Positions 26,951 through 36,326 of a DNA stretch of 64,000 nucleotides are shown piece after piece. The stretch is taken from the NCBI RefSeq assembly GCF_001424345.1, contig NZ_LMPF01000001.1, forward strand, positions 327,751 to 391,750, written 5' to 3'. The position numbers and the translations under genes were made by a program. The stretch comes from Burkholderia sp. Leaf177. GTDB taxonomy: Bacteria > Pseudomonadota > Gammaproteobacteria > Burkholderiales > Burkholderiaceae. The notes beneath the pieces are model-generated. The model worked only from the letters and a program-made list of their open reading frames with translations, did no database searches and had not been told where the DNA came from. Within the stretch, counting starts at the first letter, position 1. Every line of letters starts with the position of its first letter.

Positions 26951-28453
26951 TTATTGCGTGTCGAACGCGAAAGCGTTGACGTCGTGGAGTGCGAGCGGCT
27001 CGTTCTCGCGCGTTTCCAGGAAGAAACGCCAAAGCACGTTGCGCGCCACTTTGCTTCTGTAGGCGCTCGACGCGCGCATGTCGGTGAGCGGCTGGAAATC
27101 GACGTCGAGCGCGCGCATGGCGGCCTGCACGTTCGCCTCGTTCCACTCCTGATTCACCAGAACGGCTTCGGCATTCGATGCCCGCTTCGGCGTGGCCGCC
27201 ATGCCGCCGAACGCGAAACGCGCGGCAGTGACGCGGGTTCCATCGAGCGTCACGGCGAACGCCGCGCACACGGCCGAAATATCGGAGTCGTAGCGCTTCG
27301 AGACCTTGTAGGTGCGGAAACGCAGATTCGCCGATGCCAGCGGCACGCGAATCCCCGCCACGAACTCGCCCGGTTCCAGCGCCGATTTCTGGTAGCCGAG
27401 GTAAAACTTGTCGAGCGGCATCGAGCGGATTTTGTTCGCGCGTTGCAGCACGATTTCGGCATCGAGCGCGATCAGTGCAGGCATGGAATCGCCGATGGGC
27501 GAACCGTTCGCCACGTTTCCGCCGAGCGTGCCGGCGTTGCGGATCGGCCGCGATGCAAAGCGCGTCCACAATTCCGCGAGTTCCGGGTAAATGGACGCGA
27601 GCGCGCCATAAGCATCTTCGAGCGACGCCGCCGCGCCGACGGTGAGCCACTGCGCGTCGCGCGTAATGGCCTTCAACTCGGTCACATTGCCAATGAAGAG
27701 GATATCGCCGAGATTGCGGAATTGCTTGGTGATCCACAAGCCGATGTCCGTGCTTCCGGCAAGAATCCGCGCATCCGGATGTTCGGCGCGCAGCCGGGCA
27801 AACTCTGCGAGCGTCACGGGCGCGAAAAACGTCGGACGGCCGAACGCGGCGCCGCGGGCATCGGGCGCGGTGTATTCGAGCGTGTCCTTGCGCTGTACCG
27901 ATTCGAGCTGCGCTTTCAGCTTCTCGCGATCGAGCGCCACGCGTGGATACTCGAACATTTTTTGCGATGCATCCACGATCGGCCGATACCCCGTGCACCG
28001 GCAGAGGTTGCCGGAGAGGGCGGTGTTGATTTCATCGCGGGTAGGCAAACCGGCGTCGCTCGGCTGATTTTGATAAAGCGCCCACATCGACATCACGAAA
28101 CCCGGCGTGCAGAAACCGCATTGGGAACCGTGGCAATCGACCATGGCCTGCTGGACCGGATGCAGCGTGCCGTCTGTCGCACGCATGTCCTCGACGGTGA
28201 AAAGCGCGCGGCCGTCGAGCGTCGGCACGAACTGGATGCAGGAATTGACCGCCTTGAGCTGCGGTTGCCCGTCGCCATCCAGCTCGGCGATGACAACCGT
28301 GCACGCGCCGCAGTCGCCTTCGGCGCATCCTTCCTTGGTGCCGGTGCATTGATCGTGTTCGCGCAGATGCTGGAGCACCGTGCGTGTAGCGGGTACGTCG
28401 TGCACTTCGCGGATTGCGCCGTGCTGAAAAAACCGGATGGTTTGCGTTGTCAT
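26951..28453 (-). CDS. xdhA: Xanthine dehydrogenase, FeS/FAD subunit
   Basis: 500 residues from the ATG at 28453; an in-frame start 32 codons upstream reads into non-homologous sequence. The 2Fe-2S ferredoxin part has C43, C48, C51 and C72 (EGCAEGDCGAC), the second cluster has C112/C115 (GSQCGFCTPGF) and CRCTGY, and from about 195 comes the FAD-binding domain (ILAGSTDIGLW, RNAGTLGGNVANGSPIGD). It passes electrons from the XdhB molybdenum site to NAD. It is the first gene of the purine run. Confidence 0.95.
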   Translation of the reverse strand: MTTQTIRFFQHGAIREVHDVPATRTVLQHLREHDQCTGTKEGCAEGDCGACTVVIAELDGDGQPQLKAVNSCIQFVPTLDGRALFTVEDMRATDGTLHPVQQAMVDCHGSQCGFCTPGFVMSMWALYQNQPSDAGLPTRDEINTALSGNLCRCTGYRPIVDASQKMFEYPRVALDREKLKAQLESVQRKDTLEYTAPDARGAAFGRPTFFAPVTLAEFARLRAEHPDARILAGSTDIGLWITKQFRNLGDILFIGNVTELKAITRDAQWLTVGAAASLEDAYGALASIYPELAELWTRFASRPIRNAGTLGGNVANGSPIGDSMPALIALDAEIVLQRANKIRSMPLDKFYLGYQKSALEPGEFVAGIRVPLASANLRFRTYKVSKRYDSDISAVCAAFAVTLDGTRVTAARFAFGGMAATPKRASNAEAVLVNQEWNEANVQAAMRALDVDFQPLTDMRASSAYRSKVARNVLWRFFLETRENEPLALHDVNAFAFDTQ

Positions 28454-28791
28454 ATAGAAGTCCGAGACATTGCGGATCGGGCGCGCGTTACGCGAAATCG
28501 GCGTTGGGCAACAAAATTGCCGGCCGAAAGAGCGCACGTGGATCGCCATCCAGAAAATAAGATATCACCGCAATATCTCGAAAAGATTCCGATGAGCGTA
28601 TCCAGATTATGCGAAGAGACGAATGAGAGGAGAGGTGCGTGCAACGACGCGGCTGAGGCAGGAGGCGGGTAAAGCGCGGGATTTGGGGCGCAATTGCCGG
28701 ATTGGGCGTTTTGAAAGGGGTTAGGGGTTTCTGGTTCGGCGAAGGCAGGGAGCCATCGCCGAATCGGTTTGAATCTGTATTTATTTGATGA
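28454..28791. promoter_or_regulatory. Intergenic region upstream of the purine operon
   Basis: About 340 bases without a gene. It should carry the xdhA promoter. AGATAT (28560-28565) and ATATCT (28573-28578) form a perfect 6-bp inverted repeat with a 7-base spacer, about 107 bases before the xdhA ATG, a candidate operator. Nearer dsbB, TTCGGCGA (28735-28742) and TCGCCGAA (28756-28763) form an 8-bp hairpin without a T-run, a possible transcript end of dsbB. No regulator gene is adjacent. Confidence 0.35.
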
Positions 28792-29328
28792 TCAGCCGCG
28801 CATCTTACGTTTGGACCACAGACTGCCGGCGACCGCGAGGAACATCACAGTGAACGCAACGAGGCCCCACTGGGGAAGCGAAAGTCCAAGAATCGGCGGA
28901 TAAGGCGTCTCGCACAGTCCGGCGACCTTAAACACCTGCGGCAGCCACTGCGCGGGCGGAAGCGAATCCACCAGGGGTTGCAGCGCGTCGAAACCGCAAC
29001 TGAAACCCGGATGCGCCTGAACGTAGACATGCCGCGCGGACGCAACCACGCCTCCCAGCGCCGAAAGCACCACGAGCACTTCGAGCAGCGCGATCCCGCG
29101 CCAGCCTCTGAACGATGCCCCGAGCAACGCGAACACCGCGATCAGCACGAAGAAATAGCGCTGGATGATGCACAGCGGGCAGGGATCCTCGCCTTTCACG
29201 AACTGCAGATACAGCGCCCCGCCAACCAGCCCGAGGCTTACCAGCGCGAGCAGGACCAACAACCGCCGTTCGCGGCGAATCACGCGATCGTCCCCGTGCA
29301 TGGTGAAGTGATTCAAGGAGTTATTCAT
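28792..29328 (-). CDS. dsbB: Disulfide bond formation protein B
   Basis: 178 residues from the ATG at 29328. Four membrane helices with the two periplasmic redox pairs: CPLC ([11 protein letters not shown]) in the first loop and the Cys pair in the second loop ([16 protein letters not shown] and [11 protein letters not shown]). DsbB reoxidises DsbA and passes electrons to quinone. The start is not fixed by a strong ribosome binding site; residue 10 is another Met. No dsbA is in the window. Confidence 0.93.
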   Translation of the reverse strand: MNNSLNHFTMHGDDRVIRRERRLLVLLALVSLGLVGGALYLQFVKGEDPCPLCIIQRYFFVLIAVFALLGASFRGWRGIALLEVLVVLSALGGVVASARHVYVQAHPGFSCGFDALQPLVDSLPPAQWLPQVFKVAGLCETPYPPILGLSLPQWGLVAFTVMFLAVAGSLWSKRKMRG

Positions 29329-29429
29329 ATTTCCAAGTTGTTCGAGAAAAAAGCGCCTGAAATTGCGCATCCGGCGATGGAATTCTATCGCGTTGCTTTT
29401 GTGTTGCTTTCGCGTTGTCTATTACCGGT

Positions 29430-30806
29430 TTATCGGGTGGTCTCGAGCACGGCTTCGACTGCACGGCCGATGGCAAGCAATGCGTCGTCGCCAAACGGCG
29501 CACCAGCCAGCATCAGTCCGACCGGCGCCTCGCCGCGCGGATGGCACGGTAGCGACAATGCGCAACTATCGAGGAAATTGAAGACCGACGGATTGCGCAA
29601 GATCAGCGCATTGACGCGGCCAAACGCTTCGTCGTCGTGTTCCAGGTCGGCGATTCGCGGCGGCACGACCGGCACTGTCGGACACACGATTGCGTCGAAC
29701 CGTTGCCAGAGCGTACGCGCCTGCTCGATCATCGCGGCGCGCGCCTGCAAGAGATCGAGATAATCGGCAGCGGTCGCCGGCGCGCCTTTCACAATCCGCG
29801 CACGCACACGGGGATCGTACTGATCGGCATGCGTCGCGAGCAACGGCCGATGCCACGCGTACGCTTCCATGGACGCAAAGCTGTAGCGGCTGATTTCACC
29901 CATCCGGTCGAGCGGACCGAATCGAACGTCCTCGACCAGCGCACCTGCCGCCGACAAATGTCCGATGGCAGCCGAATACGCGCTCGCCACGGTTTCGTCG
30001 ACATCGTCCATGACGAAGTTGGTCAACACGCCGAGGCGCACGCCGTCGAGCGGCCGGGTTGCGGGCACGATGGCGTCGCGGCCGGCCAGGATCCGGTCGA
30101 CCAAGGCGCAACATGCCACCGATAAACCGATCGGCCCGAACGAATCGAGTGTTGTGGACAAAGGCACGCCGCCTTGCGTAGGCACGCGCGCGGCCGTGGG
30201 CTTGAAGCCGGTCAGCCCGCACAGCGCGGCCGGGATGCGGATCGAGCCGCCGGTGTCCGTGCCGAGCGCAATCGCCGCCATGCCGTCGGCAACCGATGCC
30301 GCCGCCCCGGAAGACGAGCCGCCGGCAATGCGTTCGTCGCCTGTCACATTGCTTCGATACGGCGAGCGCGGCGTTCCGTAGTGCGGGTTCAGCCCCAATC
30401 CGGAGAACGCGAATTCGCTCATGTTGGTACGTCCGACGATCACGCCGCCCGCACGTCGCAACCGCGCGACGGCAACTGCGTCGGCCTTGGCGGGAGGCGT
30501 CCCGGCAAGCGCTCGGGAGCCTGCGCGCGTGACTTGGCCTTCAATATCGAAGAGATCCTTGATCGATACCGGTATGCCCGCAAGCGGCGACAGGACGGTG
30601 CCGGCCCGGCGCAGCGCGTCGTGCGCGTCAGCGGCGGCGCGGGCGCTGTCGGCATCGACGTGAATAAACGCAGTCGCGCCTTGCCCCAATGGATCCGCAA
30701 TGCGCTCGAGTGCCTGTTCTACGAGCGTCCGGCTAGTGGTCTTGCCGTCGCGAAGAGCGGCGGCGAGCTGCGCGAGTGGAGCGAATTGCGGCGAAGTGAT
30801 GGGCAT
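29430..30806 (-). CDS. Amidase, amidase-signature family
   Basis: 458 residues from the ATG at 30806 (MPITSPQFAPLAQLA). The Lys-Ser-Ser triad is in place: SIKDLFD (Lys), AGGSSSGAAASVA (cis Ser) and GTDTGGSIRIPAALCG (nucleophile Ser). It hydrolyses a carboxamide in the cytoplasm. It is not part of a gatCAB operon, and the sequence lacks features that would assign it to GatA, so the substrate is open. Confidence 0.9.
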   Translation of the reverse strand: MPITSPQFAPLAQLAAALRDGKTTSRTLVEQALERIADPLGQGATAFIHVDADSARAAADAHDALRRAGTVLSPLAGIPVSIKDLFDIEGQVTRAGSRALAGTPPAKADAVAVARLRRAGGVIVGRTNMSEFAFSGLGLNPHYGTPRSPYRSNVTGDERIAGGSSSGAAASVADGMAAIALGTDTGGSIRIPAALCGLTGFKPTAARVPTQGGVPLSTTLDSFGPIGLSVACCALVDRILAGRDAIVPATRPLDGVRLGVLTNFVMDDVDETVASAYSAAIGHLSAAGALVEDVRFGPLDRMGEISRYSFASMEAYAWHRPLLATHADQYDPRVRARIVKGAPATAADYLDLLQARAAMIEQARTLWQRFDAIVCPTVPVVPPRIADLEHDDEAFGRVNALILRNPSVFNFLDSCALSLPCHPRGEAPVGLMLAGAPFGDDALLAIGRAVEAVLETTR

Positions 30807-31038
30807 GTTCGACAAGGATTGGTGGCGTGAACGGGACATGCAGCGAGGCGGCGCGCGATGGGCCGGCCGTGCCCGAAGTGGCTGTCATTCTATTCCAGCC
30901 GGAAGCTGCAGGTAATCATTACCCAGCTGAAAAGCGCACGTTAGCCATTCGGCTGATGGCGGCGATCGGGCTCGATCAATAAGCTTGGGGTTCCGCCTGC
31001 TGCGTTGATTCAGGTGCGGAAAACAACGATACAAATAA

Positions 31039-31058
31039 AAACCCAAGCGTTTGGGTTT
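31039..31058 (-). terminator. Possible terminator, minus strand
   Basis: AAACCCAA (31039-31046) and TTGGGTTT (31051-31058), 4-base loop, followed on the minus strand by TTTATTTG. It lies just before the DUF4160 gene and could stop antisense read-through from the RND operon. Confidence 0.4.
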
Positions 31059-31090
31059 ACTTGAACGCTCTCAACCTATAGAGTGACCAC

Positions 31091-31342
31091 ATGCCAACGA
31101 TTTTTCGCATCGGCGCTGCCCGCGTCGTGATTTATCTGAACGACCATTTGCCTGCCCACGTTCATGTGCTGGACGGAAATCAACACGCTGTTTTTAACTT
31201 GCAGTGTCCGCATGGACCGCCGGCGCTGCTCAAGAACCACGGTTTTTCACATGCCGCTGCAAACACCTTCGCCCGCCGGATGCAGAACGTGGTCGGCTCG
31301 CTGTGCACTGAATGGAAGACACTTCATGACTGCTTTAGTTGA
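31091..31342 (+). CDS. DUF4160-domain protein
   Basis: 83 residues, matching the whole DUF4160 family: MPTIFRIGAARVVIYLNDHLPAHVHV at the start is the characteristic part, with His residues in HLPAHVHV. The last 17 bases overlap the next gene. DUF4160 genes are commonly paired with DUF2442 genes, and the pair has been suggested as toxin-antitoxin-like; no activity is established. I found no strong ribosome binding site. Confidence 0.8.
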   Translation: MPTIFRIGAARVVIYLNDHLPAHVHVLDGNQHAVFNLQCPHGPPALLKNHGFSHAAANTFARRMQNVVGSLCTEWKTLHDCFS

Positions 31343-31787
31343 AATCACCGAACGCCAGATGCGCGACGCCGAAGAGCGCGCGCGCAAGCATGTTGCGGAA
31401 AATCCGGTGGCGCTTTCGGCAACGTTCGTTCCGGAAGACGGCCGGCTCTCAATCGAGTTGTCGAATGGTGCATTGTTCGCCATTCCCGCCCGGTTGATTC
31501 AGGGTCTGGAAAACGCGTCGAACGAGGAGCTCAGTGAAATCGAGATCACGGCTTCGGGAACGGGCCTTTATTTCCCTGCCGTCGACGCCGATATTCTCGT
31601 GCTTCCGCTGCTATCGGGCGTGCTCGGATCACGTTCGTTCATGGCAAGGCGAATGGGCAAGGCGGGTGGTGCCAGCCGCAGTGCTTCAAAGGCCGAAGCG
31701 GCGCGAATCAACGGCGCCCGTGGCGGACGGCCACGCAAGGCCGCCGCGCCGAGCGACGAAGAAGGCGAGGTCCGGGCGAAAAAATAA
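31326..31787 (+). CDS. DUF2442-domain protein with AT-hook-like tail
   Basis: 153 residues from the ATG at 31326, overlapping the DUF4160 gene by 17 bases. The central part (FVPEDGRLSIELSNGALFAIP, later ALDADILVLPLLSG-type sequence VDADILVLPLL) is DUF2442. The C-terminal 35 residues are basic with ARGGRPRKAA, an AT-hook-like element, which suggests DNA binding and self-regulation. The N-terminal helix (RQMRDAEERARKHV) is an extension to the core domain. Confidence 0.8.
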   Translation: MTALVEITERQMRDAEERARKHVAENPVALSATFVPEDGRLSIELSNGALFAIPARLIQGLENASNEELSEIEITASGTGLYFPAVDADILVLPLLSGVLGSRSFMARRMGKAGGASRSASKAEAARINGARGGRPRKAAAPSDEEGEVRAKK

Positions 31788-31823
31788 GCTCGGATCCATG
31801 CGGCAATGCGCATTGCGCCGGCG

Positions 31824-34800
31824 TCAAAGCGGTCCCATGTCCGTTGCAGGCTTTGCCTTGCTCCGCCATTTCCTTGAAACCCATGCGCCGAAGTCATCCA
31901 GCACCGTATAGACCACAGGCACGACCACCAGCGTCAATAAAGACGACGTAATCACGCCGCCAATCACGGTCTGTCCGAGTGGCCCGCGCTGCTCGCCGCC
32001 TTCGCCCAGGCCGAGTGCGAGCGGCAGCATGCCGAAGATCATGGCGAGAGTGGTCATCAGAATGGGCCGCAAACGCACGCGCGCGGCTTCGAGCAGCGCG
32101 TCGGTGCGGGACATCGCGTGGCTTTTGCCGGACGCATCGAGCAAGGTTCCGCGCCGCGCCTGATTCGCGAAGTCGATCAGCAAAATCGCGTTCTTTGTGA
32201 CGAGCCCCATCAGCATGATGAAGCCGATGATCGAAAACATGTTGAGCGTGCTGCCGAACAGCAGCAACGCGGCCAGCACGCCGATCAGCGTCAGCGGCAA
32301 CGACGCCATGATCGCGAGCGGCTGCAGGAAGCTGCCGAATTGCGATGCAAGGATCATGTAGATGAAGATCACGGCCAGCGCGAGCGCCTGGACGGCGTAG
32401 ACGAACGATTCGTTCATGCTCTTCGTGGAGCCGCCGAAGCGGTATCGGTAACCGGCGGGAAGGTGCATGTCGTCGAGCGTTTTCTTGACGTCGGCGGCGA
32501 CTTCGCCCGGCGAGCGGCCGGTAACGTTGGCCGAGATCTCCACTTCCCGCGACAAATCCCGGCGGCTGATCACATCGGGCCCCGCTGTTTCGGTAATCGC
32601 GGCAACTTGTCGCAGCGGTACGAGCAAAGGCGCGCCGTTGGCGTCGGTGCGGCTGGTGGCGATCATCAGCTTCGACAAGTCGTCAACGTTGCGTCTTTCA
32701 GCCGATGGCAACCGAACGCTCACGTCGTAATCCTGATCGTCGGGCGCGCGCCAGGTGCTGATGGCGTCGCCTGAGAGCAGTGGACGCAGCGCCTGACCGA
32801 CTTCCGCCACGCCAACGCCCAGGTCCGAGGCGAGCTCGCGGCGGATATCGATGGCGACAATCGGCTTGTCGTCTTTCAGGCTCGCGTCCAGATCAACAAG
32901 CCCCGGGATTTTTGCAAGGCGCTTCTGCGCCTCGGCTGAAAGACGGCGCAACTCGTCGAGGTTGTCGCCCTGAAGGCTGAACTGAACGGCTTTGTTCGAT
33001 CCCGCGCCATCCGACATGCCAATCTCGGTCACGGTAATCCCGGCAATGCGCTTCAGCCGTTCACGAAAGACCTGATTCAACTCCTGAACACCGCGCGTAC
33101 GATCACGCCGTTCCTTCAAATGCACCGTGATCAACGCATTGTTCTTGCCTTGCGCGTTGCCCGAATTGACGGTCGCGTAGCTGTAGCGGACTTCCGGGTA
33201 TTGCGCGAGCACGTTTTCGACCTGGCGGACCTTCTCGGCGGTCGCTTCCAGAGAGGTTCCGACCGGCGTGTTCAAGCCAATTTGCGTCGTGGAAAAATCG
33301 GCGTTCGGCACGAACTCGGTGCCAATCAGCGGCACGAGAAAAAGGCTGCCGACAAACGTCGCGGCCGCGACGACCAGAGTCGTCACGCGATGCCGGAGCG
33401 ACCATCCGAGCAGCCGCTGATAAAACCGCGCAAGCCGCTCCACGCCATGCTCGAAGTACGCAAGAAAGCGCGCCAGATATTTCGTGCCGCGAACATGGAG
33501 CGCGGGATCGGGCCATATCGATGAAAGCATCGGGTCGAGCGTAAACGACACGAACATCGATATCAGCACGGCTGCCGCGACCGTCACGCCGAACTGATGA
33601 AAGAAGCGCCCGATGATCCCGCTCATGAACCCGACCGGCAGGAACACGGCGACGATGGAAAACGTCGTCGCCAAAACGGCGAGCGCGATTTCCTTCGTGC
33701 CGTCGAGCGCGGCGGTGCGGTGATCCGCGCCGAGCTGAACGTGCCGCACGATGTTCTCGCGCACCACGATCGCATCGTCGATCAGCAATCCCACGCACAG
33801 CGACAACGCCATCAGCGTGATCACGTTGATGGTGAATCCGGCCATGTACATGAACGCAAATGTGCCGATCAACGCAATCGGCAACGTCAACCCGGTGATC
33901 ACGGTGCTGCGCCACGAGCCGAGGAACAGGAACACGATCGCAATGGTCAGCAGCGCGCCTTCCAGCAACGTGCCCTTGACCTCGCTCACGCTGTTTTCGA
34001 TCTCGCGGGAAGAATCGTCGGTGATATCGAGTTTTACGCCTGGCGGCAGGGACTTTTGCAGCGTTTCGACTTCGGCGCGAATGCCGTGCGCCACATCCAC
34101 GGTATTTTCGCCCTGCGCCTTGATCACCGATAAAAACAGCGCCCGGTTGCCATTCAACAGCGCCATGCTGTCCGGCTCTTCCTGCCCGTCGACCACTTGC
34201 GCGACCTGATCGAGCGTGACCGCATGGCCCGCGTTCGCGGTTCCCCGGCGCGCCACGATGATCCGCTTGAAGTCATCGGGCGTCTGGAAGCGGCCCTTCA
34301 CCTGCACGGTCTGCTCGATTCCCGCCGAAGTCAACGGCCCCGCCGGAATCTCCTGATTCTCGTTCTGCACGGCGCGGATCACTTGATCCACGCCAACGGA
34401 AAGTGCTTGCAGCCGGTCGGGGCTGACATCGATACGAACCTGCCGTTTCACGCCGCCCACAATGCTCACCGATCCCACGCCACGCACCGTTTCAAGCCGC
34501 TTGCGCACGATCTGATCGGCGGTAGTGGTGAGATCGCGCGTGCTCAATAGCGAACCCGGCGCGTTCGAAACGGCGACGGTGACGATCGGCATATCGGCCG
34601 GGTCGTAACGCAACACGCGCGGTTCCTTCACGCCATCGCGCAGGTCGGGACGAATCAGCGCCACCTTGTCGCGCACATCCTGCGCCGCCTGCATCACGTT
34701 CACCGATAGATCGAACTGGACGATCACGACCGACAACGCGTCGTACGAGTGCGACGAAATCTCGTCGATACCGCTGATCGTGTTGACCGCTTCCTCGACT

Positions 34801-34997
34801 TTGCGCGTGACGTCGGACTCGACCGATTCCGGCGATGCCCCCGGATACGCCGTCTGCACGACGACCACGGGAAAGGTGATATCGGGAAACTGATCGACCT
34901 TCAGGCGCTGATACGAGAACAGGCCGATCACGAGAAACGCCGCCATCATCATGGCGGCGAAAACCGGATTGTTGATGCTGATTCGCGTGAACCACAT
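31824..34997 (-). CDS. RND-family efflux permease (HAE-1 type)
   Basis: 1057 residues, full length. Twelve membrane helices in two repeats with two large periplasmic loops. The first repeat begins MWFTRISINNPVFA; helix 4 has the proton-relay Asp pair in CVGLLIDDAIVVREN. The second repeat carries the matching helices (LMGLVTKNAILLIDFANQARRG). It exports hydrophobic or amphiphilic drugs with the adaptor encoded 14 bases upstream. No outer-membrane gene is in the operon, so it must borrow a TolC-like channel, possibly the one at 1372-2925 (inference). Confidence 0.93.
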   Translation of the reverse strand: MWFTRISINNPVFAAMMMAAFLVIGLFSYQRLKVDQFPDITFPVVVVQTAYPGASPESVESDVTRKVEEAVNTISGIDEISSHSYDALSVVIVQFDLSVNVMQAAQDVRDKVALIRPDLRDGVKEPRVLRYDPADMPIVTVAVSNAPGSLLSTRDLTTTADQIVRKRLETVRGVGSVSIVGGVKRQVRIDVSPDRLQALSVGVDQVIRAVQNENQEIPAGPLTSAGIEQTVQVKGRFQTPDDFKRIIVARRGTANAGHAVTLDQVAQVVDGQEEPDSMALLNGNRALFLSVIKAQGENTVDVAHGIRAEVETLQKSLPPGVKLDITDDSSREIENSVSEVKGTLLEGALLTIAIVFLFLGSWRSTVITGLTLPIALIGTFAFMYMAGFTINVITLMALSLCVGLLIDDAIVVRENIVRHVQLGADHRTAALDGTKEIALAVLATTFSIVAVFLPVGFMSGIIGRFFHQFGVTVAAAVLISMFVSFTLDPMLSSIWPDPALHVRGTKYLARFLAYFEHGVERLARFYQRLLGWSLRHRVTTLVVAAATFVGSLFLVPLIGTEFVPNADFSTTQIGLNTPVGTSLEATAEKVRQVENVLAQYPEVRYSYATVNSGNAQGKNNALITVHLKERRDRTRGVQELNQVFRERLKRIAGITVTEIGMSDGAGSNKAVQFSLQGDNLDELRRLSAEAQKRLAKIPGLVDLDASLKDDKPIVAIDIRRELASDLGVGVAEVGQALRPLLSGDAISTWRAPDDQDYDVSVRLPSAERRNVDDLSKLMIATSRTDANGAPLLVPLRQVAAITETAGPDVISRRDLSREVEISANVTGRSPGEVAADVKKTLDDMHLPAGYRYRFGGSTKSMNESFVYAVQALALAVIFIYMILASQFGSFLQPLAIMASLPLTLIGVLAALLLFGSTLNMFSIIGFIMLMGLVTKNAILLIDFANQARRGTLLDASGKSHAMSRTDALLEAARVRLRPILMTTLAMIFGMLPLALGLGEGGEQRGPLGQTVIGGVITSSLLTLVVVPVVYTVLDDFGAWVSRKWRSKAKPATDMGPL

Positions 34998-35011
34998 GGC
35001 GCGCGGCTCCG

Positions 35012-36196
35012 CTATTTAGAGGTGACGGCTGACGACGCCGCGGCATTCGTGCCCGAACCGACCAGCCGCACCTTGCTGCCGATACGCAATGCCCCAAGAT
35101 TGTTCGCGACCACTTGCTGGCCTTCCTTGAGCGGCGAATCGACGAGTTCGGTCCAGCTCGAGCCATCGGCGTCGCCGGTTGCGCCTGTCGTGACCGGGAC
35201 TTCAACGAGCTTGCCGCCGGTGATGGCGTAGACGCTATGGCGCGCACCGTCCGTGCGAACCGACGTCGCCGGCACGACCACGGCATTCGCCGTGCTGCCG
35301 ACTATCACGCTGCCGGTTCCGAACATTCCGACGCGTAAGGTCGACTGCGGATTTGCCACGCGCACATAAATCATGATCGAGCGCGAGCCGGCTTGTGCAG
35401 CCGGATTGATGCGCGTGACCGTGGCGTTGACGGGAGAATCGATGCCATCGAAACGAATGCGCACCGGCTGGTCGACCCGCACGCGTCCGATCTCGCCCAC
35501 GGGCACGGGCGCTTCGAGTTCGAGCTGGGTCAGGTCGACGACATCGAATAGCTTTGCGTCCACGGCCACATGCTCGCCCGGTTCCACGTTACGCGATGCA
35601 ATCTGCCCGCCGAACGGCGCGCGCACGATGGTATCCGCCACGGATAAATTCGACGACGACAACGCCGCGCGCGCCGCTGCCAGATTCGCGGCGGCGATAG
35701 CGTACTGGCTTTGGGCGGTATCGAAGGCGTTCTTCGAGATGAATCCTTTTTCAACGAGCACGCGGTTGTTTTCCAGCGTCTGTTTCGCGATATCCAGCTG
35801 ACCGGCCATCGCGGCCATTTGTCCGCGCGACTGGTCGGCGCGGGCGGCGTAGTCGCGGGCATCGATCGTGGTCAGGATTTGTCCGGCCTTGACCGTGTCG
35901 CCTTCGCGCGCGCGGACGTCAAGCGCAGAACCCGCGACCTTCGCTTTCACGGCCGCTTGCGTGACTGCGCGCAGCGACCCGGTGAGCGGCAGCGTTTCGG
36001 ACAGCGTATGACGCGTGACGACGGTGAGATCGTCCGGCGTGAATTCGATGACCGGTTCATCGGCCGATGCGGAAGGCGCTAACGCGGACGCTTCGGACGT
36101 TGCACGTTTCTTGAGCGAATAGGCCACGCCGATCGCCAGCAAAATAACGACAACGATTACCGCAACGACGCTTGCCCGTTTTCTAGATAAATGCAT
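35012..36196 (-). CDS. RND efflux periplasmic adaptor subunit
   Basis: 394 residues from the ATG at 36196 (AGGCAGGCA before it); longer in-frame starts lack support. One N-terminal membrane anchor (about 8-27), lipoyl halves (AKVAGSALDVRAREGDTVKAGQ and FGGQIASRNVEPGEHV), a helical hairpin between them, then beta-barrel and membrane-proximal domains. It links the RND permease to an outer-membrane channel. No regulator adjoins the operon. Confidence 0.92.
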   Translation of the reverse strand: MHLSRKRASVVAVIVVVILLAIGVAYSLKKRATSEASALAPSASADEPVIEFTPDDLTVVTRHTLSETLPLTGSLRAVTQAAVKAKVAGSALDVRAREGDTVKAGQILTTIDARDYAARADQSRGQMAAMAGQLDIAKQTLENNRVLVEKGFISKNAFDTAQSQYAIAAANLAAARAALSSSNLSVADTIVRAPFGGQIASRNVEPGEHVAVDAKLFDVVDLTQLELEAPVPVGEIGRVRVDQPVRIRFDGIDSPVNATVTRINPAAQAGSRSIMIYVRVANPQSTLRVGMFGTGSVIVGSTANAVVVPATSVRTDGARHSVYAITGGKLVEVPVTTGATGDADGSSWTELVDSPLKEGQQVVANNLGALRIGSKVRLVGSGTNAAASSAVTSK

Positions 36197-36326
36197 TGCC
36201 TGCCTGTGGAACGTGGAGCACGCCGCACGATAGCGCGTTTCACGGCGACGGGCGGCAAAACTGCCAAAGGTATCGCGAGGAGGCGGGCGCTGCAAGGGCA
36301 GCCGAGTAAAGCCGGATACAGCCCGA

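Noticed and set aside
26954..28672. 572-codon plus-strand ORF opposite xdhA
   Set aside because: Antisense shadow of a gene with intact FeS and FAD motifs.
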